The translations under genes were made by a program, and so were the position numbers. 21,106 nt of DNA from positions 1 through 21,106 of the forward strand of contig MHTO01000028.1 of NCBI GenBank assembly GCA_001823105.1, given 5' to 3'. Below are positions 1 through 5,025 of the stretch, piece after piece. Position 1 is the first letter of the stretch. The number at the start of each line of letters is the position of its first letter. The notes below the pieces were generated by a model. That model was not told the origin of the DNA. It made no database searches and saw only the letters and a list, made by a program, of their open reading frames with translations. Source of the DNA: Candidatus Wildermuthbacteria bacterium GWA2_46_15. Lineage in GTDB: Bacteria; Patescibacteriota; Minisyncoccia; Minisyncoccales; GWA2-46-15.

Positions 1-1575
1 GACCATATAGGTATCCTGGAGTTTGTAGCCGAGTTTGCGGAAATACCCTCGGACGCCGACGCTGGAGATAACGGCCATCTTCTTAATTCCGAATTCCTTT
101 AAAGCGATTCTTTCCGCTTTTCTCATCAATCTTTTTCCCAGGCCTTGGTGCTGGGGCGAGTTTTTTTGCCTTTGAGAAAAGGACAATGACTGTCCATAAG
201 TGTGGAGTTCGCGGATAATGGCCGCGCCCTTCAGCGCCGGGAAAAGCGGAGGAGACCCGGTCGCCTCCGCTTTTGGTAGGCGGAGGCGAAGAAGGCTGTA
301 GAGGCGCTCGCGGTTTTTATTCTCAAAACTCAAAAAGATTTCTTTACCGCCGGAAGCTTGGTAATCCTGGCGGAAAAGCAAAAGATTTTTACTAGCCGGA
401 GAATTCTCTCCGGCCTCGCGACATCGGATGCAAAGACATTTTAAATTTTTTTCCTTCATCTCTTTCTTGATCAGCTCTCGGAGGTTGGAAACTTTGGTCG
501 GGCCTTCAACGATCCGGGGAGCGGGGATGTCGCGGATAATTCTTTCGATCCGGACATAAGGAGGGACCCGTGATTTTATCGTCTTGATGACTTGAACCAG
601 AACTTTAATTTTATACGGCTCGTAGCTTCCCCGAAGATACCAGATATAGAGAGGAGCCTCTTCAATAATGGCGCAGGGATAGATCTTTAAATAATCCGGT
701 TGAAACCTTGGGTCTTTAAACAATTCTTCGGCCATCGCCATTTCCCTTTTTAGGCTGGCGCCGGGCAAATTAAGCATCATTTGGTAAGAGACCTTAAGGC
801 CGGCGTCTTTCAAGAGTTTGGTCGCCTGGGCGATTTTTTCAACTCCGTGCCCTCGCCGGACCAATTTTAGGACATTTTCTTCCAGGCTTTGAACGCCGAG
901 CTCAACCTTGGTAACGCCGAGCATTCTTAATCTTTTGATTTCTTTTTGGTTAATCCAATCCGGCCGGGTCTCAATCGAAAGCCCAACGATTCGGTTTTCC
1001 GCCTTTTCATTAAGTCTTTGTATTATTCGTAGATTTTGAGCTTTACGCTGTAGTTTTTCGCTTTTCACTTTACGTTTTACGCTTCCGTAGTCGTTCGCTC
1101 CTTCAAAACATCTCTTAATAAACCATGTCTGATAGTTTTTGGGGTAAGCCGACCAGGTGGCGCCGATGATTCTTAAGTCGATTTTACCAATCGGGTGGCC
1201 CTGGGCTTCGAGAGCTCTCAGCCTTTCTTGAAACTGTAAATGAGGGTCAAAATTTAGCCTTTTGGCTCTTTCCACGGCCGGTTCGCCCGACAAATAGCTC
1301 TTAGGAATGCCCTTTTCTTGGGGGCAGAAAACACAAGCAGCCGGGCAGGGGTAGGCCTTGGTCAGGAGCGAAACATTAACGATCCCGGAAAGCGAGCGGG
1401 TCGGTCTCGTTCTTAAAAGTTTTTCCAGAAGCGGATTTTTTTTGAACTTTCCCGTTTTTACCAGTTTATGATAGGCTTCAAGCAGGATAGAGTTTTTTGG
1501 GCAGGTAACGCCATATTTTTTGGCAAACTGGCGTTTAAGTGAAGCTAGGCTTTCCGCAAAGTCATTAATTTTCAT
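1..1575 (-). CDS. elp3: Elp3-type radical SAM / GNAT tRNA U34 carboxymethyltransferase (3' end cut by window)
   Basis: Translating the minus strand from ATG at 1575-1573 gives 525 codons with no stop before the window edge. The protein has the radical SAM motif CPAACVFC (Cys77, Cys81, Cys84), then a PKSYLSGEP stretch typical of bacterial Elp3, the segment GLSIETRPDW, a Cys cluster CLCIRC, and a C-terminal GNAT domain with RELHTYGQ, QHQGLGKRLM and RKLGY. Known Elp3 proteins use SAM and acetyl-CoA to build carboxymethyluridine (cm5U) at tRNA position 34. The reading ends at GYKLQDTYMV, so only a few C-terminal residues should be missing. Two stretches look like in-frame repeat insertions (1041-1083 and 242-288). 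The start codon overlaps that of the divergent methyltransferase. The family call is very secure; cm5U as product is inferred from the family. Confidence 0.95.
   Translation of the reverse strand, partial: MKINDFAESLASLKRQFAKKYGVTCPKNSILLEAYHKLVKTGKFKKNPLLEKLLRTRPTRSLSGIVNVSLLTKAYPCPAACVFCPQEKGIPKSYLSGEPAVERAKRLNFDPHLQFQERLRALEAQGHPIGKIDLRIIGATWSAYPKNYQTWFIKRCFEGANDYGSVKRKVKSEKLQRKAQNLRIIQRLNEKAENRIVGLSIETRPDWINQKEIKRLRMLGVTKVELGVQSLEENVLKLVRRGHGVEKIAQATKLLKDAGLKVSYQMMLNLPGASLKREMAMAEELFKDPRFQPDYLKIYPCAIIEEAPLYIWYLRGSYEPYKIKVLVQVIKTIKSRVPPYVRIERIIRDIPAPRIVEGPTKVSNLRELIKKEMKEKNLKCLCIRCREAGENSPASKNLLLFRQDYQASGGKEIFLSFENKNRERLYSLLRLRLPKAEATGSPPLFPALKGAAIIRELHTYGQSLSFSQRQKNSPQHQGLGKRLMRKAERIALKEFGIKKMAVISSVGVRGYFRKLGYKLQDTYMV
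242..288. repeat. Palindromic repeat inside elp3
   Basis: Two perfect hairpins share one arm. Bases 242-252 (AAAAGCGGAGG) pair with 264-274, and 262-270 (CGCCTCCGC) pair with 280-288. On the minus strand the block is read in frame and encodes roughly LPKAEATGSPPLFPAL, between the conserved Elp3 pieces LRLR and GAAIIRELH. This resembles a small palindromic element carried in frame within a coding gene. Confidence 0.7.
1041..1083. repeat. Low-complexity repeat inside elp3
   Basis: On the minus strand the run is built from short related words (GTAAAACGTAAAGTGAAAAG, then CGAAAAACTACAGCGTAAAG). It encodes a basic Lys/Arg/Ser stretch around residues 165-180, between IKRCFEGAN and LNEKAENRIVGLSIETRPD, where I expect bacterial Elp3 to be shorter. 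It looks like an intergenic-type simple repeat that has entered the gene in frame. Confidence 0.5.
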
Positions 1576-2296
1576 GGAAGAAAAATTTGCTAAAAGCTTA
1601 TTGGATAAAACCAAAAGAGATTATAATTTGATTGCTGAGGAGTTTTCCCGGACGCGACGCAATTTTTGGTCAGAACTTTTTGCTGTTCTTAAAGATTATA
1701 CCAAAGAAGGGGAAAAAGTTTTAGACGTTGGCTGCGGCAACGGCCGGTTTCTAGACTTGCTCGGCGAAAAGAAAATAGATTATACCGGAGTCGATAATTC
1801 AGAAGAACAGATCAGAGAAGCTCAAAAGAAATATCCTGACAGAAACTTTCTGGTGGCCGACGCTTTGAACCTGCCCTTTCCCGACGATTCTTTCGATAAA
1901 GTTTTTTTGATCGCCGTTTTGCATCATATTCCCAGCATAAATTTGAGAATAAAAGTGCTGACTGAACTTCAAAGAGTTTTAAAACCCAGAGGCTATTTGC
2001 TTTTAACCGTCTGGCGGCCGCCTTTGGCGGAAATCCTTAAATTGATTTCAAAATATTCTTTTTTGAAATTAATTAGAAGATCAAAAATGGATTTCTTTGA
2101 TGTCCTTGTTCCCTGGGGAAACCGGGTCGAAAGATACTATCATTTTTTCAAAAAGAGTGAGATTATGGAATTGGCCAACTGGGCTGGTTTTAAAACGCTC
2201 AAATCAGAAATTGTCAGGAATCAAACCGGCAAAAGATCAAATCTTTATTTGATTGCCCAAAAGCCCCCATTGCCTAAAGGCTTAATGTCCCCGTAG
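1574..2296 (+). CDS. Trm9/ABH8-like SAM-dependent tRNA wobble-uridine methyltransferase
   Basis: The product is 240 residues from ATG 1574. An ATG at 1520 would add 18 residues that lie inside elp3 and have no family support. SAM-binding motif I is VLDVGCGNGRFL (49-60), the acidic residue after strand 2 is Asp74, the motif II region is VADALNLPF (94-102), and IAVLHHI is at 113-119. The N-terminal YNLIAEEFSRTR and the later pair DVLVPW plus RYYHFFKKSEI match what I know of Trm9/ALKBH8 methyltransferases, which methyl-esterify cm5U34 made by Elongator. The divergent neighbour is Elp3, which makes cm5U, and this supports the call. No Shine-Dalgarno is visible. The last residues (about PPLPKGLMSP) are a tail created by reading into the tRNA gene, and the stop TAG at 2294-2296 lies inside that tRNA. 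A generic methyltransferase of another specificity is the alternative. Confidence 0.8.
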   Translation: MEEKFAKSLLDKTKRDYNLIAEEFSRTRRNFWSELFAVLKDYTKEGEKVLDVGCGNGRFLDLLGEKKIDYTGVDNSEEQIREAQKKYPDRNFLVADALNLPFPDDSFDKVFLIAVLHHIPSINLRIKVLTELQRVLKPRGYLLLTVWRPPLAEILKLISKYSFLKLIRRSKMDFFDVLVPWGNRVERYYHFFKKSEIMELANWAGFKTLKSEIVRNQTGKRSNLYLIAQKPPLPKGLMSP

Positions 2297-2363
2297 TTCA
2301 ATTGGATAGAATGCCTCCCTCCGAAGGAGGAGATTGTGCGTTCGAGTCGCACCGGGGACACCA
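2287..2363 (+). tRNA. tRNA-Arg(CCG)
   Basis: A full cloverleaf folds. The acceptor arm GTCCCCG (2287-2293) pairs with CGGGGAC (2353-2359). The D arm is GTTC/GAAT. The anticodon stem CCTCC/GGAGG holds the loop CTCCGAA with anticodon CCG. The T arm is GTGCG/CGCAC with loop TTCGAGT. The discriminator is A2360 and CCA is encoded at 2361-2363. It reads the Arg codon CGG. Having C34, it is not itself a substrate for the neighbouring wobble-uridine enzymes. Its first 10 bases overlap the 3' end of the methyltransferase gene. Confidence 0.97.
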
Positions 2364-2391
2364 TTGACTTTTGTTGCCAGATCTTGATAAT
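2364..2391 (+). promoter_or_regulatory. Sigma70-like promoter just after the tRNA
   Basis: TTGACT (2364-2369), a 16-base spacer and GATAAT (2386-2391) make a good vegetative promoter. The -35 box begins at the first base after the tRNA CCA. Transcription would start near 2398, exactly at the 5' arm of the candidate structured RNA. Confidence 0.6.
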
Positions 2392-2396
2392 AAGCC

Positions 2397-2562
2397 TGAG
2401 GAGGGGGTGCGAGATGCTATTCTCTAAGGACAAATAGTTTTAATGAAGGAGACTAAAGGCGCCTTTCCGGCCATGTCCGGCGGGATCAAAAGACATGCCG
2501 AATTCATCAAGACCATTCCTCCCTCCTCAACAAAGATTCCTCCGCCTTGCGGGGGAGTTTTT
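2397..2562 (+). ncRNA. Candidate structured small RNA or 5' leader
   Basis: This stretch has a promoter at its 5' edge and a terminator at its 3' edge but no credible protein. Its ends pair: TGAGGAGGG (2397-2405) with CCCTCCTCA (2521-2529). Nested inside are ATGAA (2443-2447) with TTCAT (2503-2507), and CGGCCATGTC (2468-2477) with GACATGCCG (2492-2500), the last with one bulged C. A 7-codon ORF, MLFSKDK, at 2414-2437 follows AGGAGG at 2399-2404 and could be a leader peptide. It could be a free ~165-nt RNA or the regulatory leader of the LOG gene. It matches no RNA family I can name with confidence; the rod-like nesting is loosely reminiscent of 6S RNA. Confidence 0.4.
2540..2562 (+). terminator. 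Intrinsic terminator or attenuator upstream of the LOG gene
   Basis: CTCC-g-CC (2540-2546) pairs with GGGGAG (2552-2557) through one bulged G and is followed by TTTTTGTTT. The arm TCCGCC (2541-2546) can instead pair with GGCGGA (2571-2576), with GGGG (2552-2555) facing CCCC (2567-2570). The two folds exclude each other. Confidence 0.6.
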
Positions 2563-2585
2563 GTTTCCCCGGCGGATGTCTTTTG

Positions 2586-2594
2586 TGGTAGAAT
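2586..2594 (+). promoter_or_regulatory. Extended -10 promoter of the LOG gene
   Basis: TGG-TAGAAT is an extended -10 (TGn plus hexamer) ending 14 bases before the ATG at 2609. Initiation about 7 bases downstream would give a nearly leaderless mRNA. No good -35 is seen at 16-18 bases. Confidence 0.5.
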
Positions 2595-2608
2595 GAAAGA
2601 ACCAGGAA

Positions 2609-3310
2609 ATGAAAAAAATAGCCAGCAACAACCTCCATTTTTCCGTTCCGGACCATGATCCCAGCGATAAATCCAGGCTACAGAGAATGACGGCCGAGTT
2701 TAAAATGGGATTTCATTTTCTTAAACGTCTAAAGAAAGAAAGAGTGGTTTCTTTCTTCGGTTCTCATTTGGACAAAGAAAATGAAAGAGAATATAAGCAG
2801 GCGAGAGCTTTGGCAAAAATGCTGGTAAAACAGGGAATGGTTGTTCTGACGGGCGGCGGACCGGGCATCATGGCAGCGGCCAATCGGGGAGCGTTGGAAG
2901 CAGGGGGCAGGTCTTTGGGCCTTAATCTTGAGTTTCCCGATGGCGAACAAAAGAATAAATACGTCAGAGAGAGCGTCAATTTTCACTACCTGTTTATCCG
3001 GAGAATGATGCTGGCTCACGCGGCTCAAGCTTACGTCTTTTTTCCCGGAGGATTTGGCACCCTCGATGAATTTTTTGAAATCGGCACTTTGATTGTCACT
3101 AAAAAACTTCATCGTGATATTCCCGTTATTCTCGTCGGCCGGGATTATTGGCGGTCTCTTAAGCAATGGCTGGAAGCCTTTCCGATGAAAAGATACCAGG
3201 CAATTTCTGCCAAAGAATTTTCTTTTTGGAAAATTGTCGATAATGAAATCGAGGCTTTCAAACTACTAAAAGATATTCTGCCGCATTATCCTCGCCACGA
3301 GTCGGTTTAG
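2609..3310 (+). CDS. LOG-family (TIGR00730-type) protein, probable nucleotide phosphoribohydrolase
   Basis: The 233-residue protein carries the LOG/lysine-decarboxylase-like signatures TGGGPGIMAAANRGA (81-95) and PGGFGTLDE (146-154), with RRMM (131-134) in the segment between them. In characterised LOG proteins these residues bind and hydrolyse nucleoside 5'-monophosphates such as cytokinin ribotides. In bacteria of this type the real substrate is unknown, and nucleotide salvage is a reasonable guess. The first 40 or so residues form a charged N-terminal extension before the Rossmann core (VVSFFGSH). AGGAA lies only a base or two before the ATG, too close for a normal Shine-Dalgarno, which fits a near-leaderless mRNA from the extended -10 at 2586. 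Confidence 0.88.
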   Translation: MKKIASNNLHFSVPDHDPSDKSRLQRMTAEFKMGFHFLKRLKKERVVSFFGSHLDKENEREYKQARALAKMLVKQGMVVLTGGGPGIMAAANRGALEAGGRSLGLNLEFPDGEQKNKYVRESVNFHYLFIRRMMLAHAAQAYVFFPGGFGTLDEFFEIGTLIVTKKLHRDIPVILVGRDYWRSLKQWLEAFPMKRYQAISAKEFSFWKIVDNEIEAFKLLKDILPHYPRHESV

Positions 3311-3348
3311 GCAAAGGTCGATAGAACTTTAAGACAAAATTAATCAAC

Positions 3349-3636
3349 ATGAGTTGCGGACATTGCGAAAAAGAAAAAACCGAGGGAAAGCCCGAGGAAT
3401 TAATTGGCCGGGTGAGCCATTATTTTGACAAGGTGGGCGTGGCCGTGATTGAATTGTCCGGACCACTGGAAGCAGGTGATCAAATCAGGATTGTCGGCGG
3501 AGAAACCGATTTCACCCAAGAGGTGGATTCCATGGAAATAGAACATCAGAAGATTCAAGGGGCAAAGAAAGGAGACTCAATCGGCTTGAAAGCGGCTCAG
3601 AAGGTTCACGACGGCTACAAAGTGTATAAAGTCTAG
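3349..3636 (+). CDS. Standalone EF-Tu domain-2-like beta-barrel protein
   Basis: This 95-residue protein has the pattern of translation-factor domain 2: IGRVSHYFDKVGVAVIEL, GDQIRI, FTQEVDSMEIEH, then AKKGDSIGLK and a terminal VYKV. Proteins like this occur in CPR bacteria and archaea as elongation-factor-like proteins without the GTPase domain, and their role is not established. The N-terminal tag MSCGHCEKEK adds a CGHC pair (Cys3, Cys6) that could bind metal or be redox active; this is inference. It lies 38 bases after the LOG gene and is probably co-transcribed. Confidence 0.82.
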   Translation: MSCGHCEKEKTEGKPEELIGRVSHYFDKVGVAVIELSGPLEAGDQIRIVGGETDFTQEVDSMEIEHQKIQGAKKGDSIGLKAAQKVHDGYKVYKV

Positions 3637-3653
3637 ATCCTAGGTCTTATTCC

Positions 3654-4010
3654 ATGTTTTCAAAGGTTCAAAAAATCCTCGGCTTAGTTTTGCTTACGGC
3701 GGGCCTGGCCATTATTGTTTGGGGCCTTTATTATTCTTTTCAGATTTTCACGGCCAAGGTTCAACCGCCAGAGATTTTTGTGCTTCCGCTCCAGGAAAAA
3801 ACGAGTCCGGTCAAATCAAGCGCAAACTCTTTGCTCGGCGGCTTAATGAGTATTGATATTGAAAAGGTCATGGGCAGTGAAATTCAAAAGATTCTTCCGG
3901 CAGACTATTTGCCACGATTATTGAATCTTCTGAGTTGGTCGGTTTTCAGCGGTATTTTGTTTTTTGGCGGCAGTCAGATGGCCAGTCTGGGCATAAAACT
4001 GATGAAATAA
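3654..4010 (+). CDS. Small two-span membrane protein, unknown function
   Basis: I do not recognise a family for this 118-residue protein. It has two hydrophobic segments, about residues 9-31 (ILGLVLLTAGLAIIVWGLYY) and about 91-113 (LLNLLSWSVFSGILFFGG). The loop between them, about 60 residues, contains FVLPLQEKTSPVKS and a polar MSIDIEKVMGSEIQ stretch. Basic residues precede the first span, suggesting the N terminus is cytoplasmic and the loop is outside. It starts 17 bases after the EF-Tu-domain-2-like gene and seems to close that small operon, since a new promoter follows at 4017. Confidence 0.7.
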   Translation: MFSKVQKILGLVLLTAGLAIIVWGLYYSFQIFTAKVQPPEIFVLPLQEKTSPVKSSANSLLGGLMSIDIEKVMGSEIQKILPADYLPRLLNLLSWSVFSGILFFGGSQMASLGIKLMK

Positions 4011-4016
4011 TACCTC

Positions 4017-4044
4017 TTGACTAAGGTCGAATATTGGTTACAAT
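4017..4044 (+). promoter_or_regulatory. Sigma70-like promoter of the zinc-ribbon gene
   Basis: TTGACT (4017-4022), 16 bases, TACAAT (4039-4044). It has the same -35 and spacing as the promoter at 2364. Transcription would begin near 4051, leaving about 190 bases of leader before the ATG at 4242. Confidence 0.6.
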
Positions 4045-4077
4045 TTAGCCAGCCAAGAAGTTTCGTCTTAATCTAGA

Positions 4078-4188
4078 CTTTCGAGCAAAGCGAGAAAGTG
4101 AAGTTAAGCGGCTTTCAGGCAAAGGTCGCTTTTGTTAACCAGTAAAAGAAGAAGTTCGATAAAAACAGAATTTTCTAAGGACTTCTTC
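4078..4188 (+). promoter_or_regulatory. Structured 5' leader of the zinc-ribbon gene (candidate attenuator)
   Basis: Three hairpins follow one another. Hairpin 1 pairs CTTTCG (4078-4083) with CGAGAAAG (4091-4098) through a bulge. Hairpin 2 pairs 4106-4115 (AAGCGGCTTT) with 4122-4131 over 10 bp, including two G-U pairs, with loop CAGGCA; it runs into CTTTTGTT and so resembles a weak terminator. Hairpin 3 pairs GAAGAAGT (4148-4155) with ACTTCTTC (4181-4188). No ORF of quality lies here. The arrangement suggests transcription attenuation or ligand sensing, which is inference. Confidence 0.45.
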
Positions 4189-4241
4189 AAATTAGAGTGT
4201 TTCAGAAATTTAACCCTGCCGGAGGAAGCTTTGAGCGAAAA

Positions 4242-4373
4242 ATGTATCAAGGAGATTGGACTTGCTCAGAGTGCGGAGCCAAGATTACCGAACTCCCCTT
4301 CCAACCCTCGGCCGATAGACCGGTCTATTGTCGAGAGTGCCATTCAAAAAAGAGAGAATCTTTTGGCAGATAG
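4242..4373 (+). CDS. Tiny CxxC...CxxC zinc-ribbon protein (43 aa)
   Basis: From ATG 4242 the product is 43 residues beginning MYQGDWTCSECGAKITELPF. Four Cys form a treble-clef or ribbon pattern: Cys8-x2-Cys11, then Cys30-x2-Cys33 in VYCRECHSK, followed by a basic tail. It matches the small CxxC-x18-CxxC proteins I know as common in Parcubacteria; they are thought to bind zinc and possibly nucleic acid or ribosomes, but none has a proven role to my knowledge. The nearest GGAGGA (4221-4226) is 15 bases upstream, too far for standard use. It stands alone, with its own promoter, structured leader and terminator, which points to independent regulation. Confidence 0.8.
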   Translation: MYQGDWTCSECGAKITELPFQPSADRPVYCRECHSKKRESFGR

Positions 4374-4391
4374 CGAGTACGGCAAGAGAAG

Positions 4392-4413
4392 ACGGGCCCC
4401 GCGGCCCGTTTTT
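4392..4413 (+). terminator. Intrinsic terminator after the zinc-ribbon gene
   Basis: ACGGGCC (4392-4398) pairs perfectly with GGCCCGT (4403-4409) around CCGC, followed by TTTTT (4409-4413). It lies 18 bases after the stop codon. Confidence 0.88.
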
Positions 4414-4419
4414 CTCATC

Positions 4420-4448
4420 TTGACGAGCCAGTGGTTTTGTCCTAGGAT
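4420..4448 (+). promoter_or_regulatory. Distal promoter upstream of the gre gene
   Basis: TTGACG (4420-4425), a 17-base spacer and TAGGAT (4443-4448). It sits right after the terminator, so it would open a new unit. Confidence 0.45.
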
Positions 4449-4472
4449 ATGGGAATTTGAGGTGAGGCAAGA

Positions 4473-4505
4473 TTGACATCTCATTGAGGTGGGTTTAAGA
4501 TGTCA
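4473..4505 (+). promoter_or_regulatory. Promoter with overlapping inverted repeat upstream of the gre gene
   Basis: TTGACA (4473-4478), 17 bases, TAAGAT (4496-4501). The inverted repeat TGACATCT (4474-4481) / AGATGTCA (4498-4505) covers both boxes. The direct repeat TTGAGGTG occurs at 4457-4464 and 4484-4491. This looks like operator architecture, or a hairpin if transcribed from the upstream promoter. Confidence 0.5.
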
Positions 4506-4529
4506 TGTGTAAATTGCCAGCAGGGTTTT

Positions 4530-4538
4530 TGGTATAAA
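4530..4538 (+). promoter_or_regulatory. Proximal extended -10 of the gre gene
   Basis: TGG-TATAAA ends 8 bases before the ATG at 4547, so a transcript from here would be essentially leaderless. The same TGG prefix occurs at the LOG gene. Confidence 0.5.
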
Positions 4539-4546
4539 AGACTAAA

Positions 4547-5014
4547 ATGACGAATCAGGGGAATATTTTCCTGACCAAGGAGGGAAGGACAAGATTGGAA
4601 AGAGAATTCGCTGAGCTTTTGCGGCTTAAGGTTTTTAAAACCAGCGGCGAATCACCGCGAATTTTTCACTCCGAAGATATTAATCCGGAGTTTTTAGCTT
4701 TTCAGGAAGACATGGATTTATTAGACGCGCGCATCATCGAACTTGAGGCGATCTTAAAAAGTGCCCAATTAATAAAACCACCACCCAAAGATCAGCAAAA
4801 TCTGATCAGCCTTGGCGCCAAGGTCATAATTGAGATTGACGGCGAAGAAGATGAGTTTGAGATTATTGGTAGCCTCGAGGCCAGCCCTTCTCTGGGCAAG
4901 ATCAGTAATGAGTGTCCGGTGGGGAAAAACTTATTGGGACACAAGGTGGGAGACGAGGTTGTCGTTGGCACCAACCCCAAAATCGTTTACAAGATTAAAA
5001 AAATTAAATATTAG
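4547..5014 (+). CDS. GreA/GreB-family transcription factor, divergent paralogue
   Basis: The 155-residue protein is close to normal Gre length (about 158). It has an N-terminal coiled-coil region (about 10-72) and a C-terminal FKBP-like domain with the Gre signature ISNECPVGKNLLGHKVGDEV (about 119-138). Gre factors enter the RNA polymerase secondary channel and stimulate cleavage of backtracked RNA through two acids at the coiled-coil tip, in a GDLSENAEY context (Asp41 and Glu44 in E. coli). Here the tip reads HSEDINPEF. Aligning on NxE(F/Y), the two catalytic positions become Ser and Ile, while Glu and Asp sit between them. It may be a modified or inhibitory paralogue. Its rich upstream region (promoters at 4420, 4473 and 4530) sets it apart. 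It is probably in an operon with the HD-domain gene 11 bases downstream. Confidence 0.85.
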   Translation: MTNQGNIFLTKEGRTRLEREFAELLRLKVFKTSGESPRIFHSEDINPEFLAFQEDMDLLDARIIELEAILKSAQLIKPPPKDQQNLISLGAKVIIEIDGEEDEFEIIGSLEASPSLGKISNECPVGKNLLGHKVGDEVVVGTNPKIVYKIKKIKY

Positions 5015-5025
5015 AAATAGGAGGA

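Noticed and set aside
2443..2658. A 71-codon open frame starting at 2443
   Set aside because: It runs through the terminator and promoter signals, overlaps the LOG gene start in another frame, and has low-complexity content with no recognisable domain.
3309..4128. The shared 12-base word AGGCAAAGGTCG at 3309-3320 and 4117-4128
   Set aside because: Only two copies were noted, with different flanks; one is inside the leader hairpin and the other follows the LOG stop. It is too little to call a repeat or binding site.
4132..4476. A 114-codon open frame across the zinc-ribbon locus
   Set aside because: It covers the leader hairpins, the real 43-codon gene in another frame and the terminator; no domain is visible and it has no suitable start signal.
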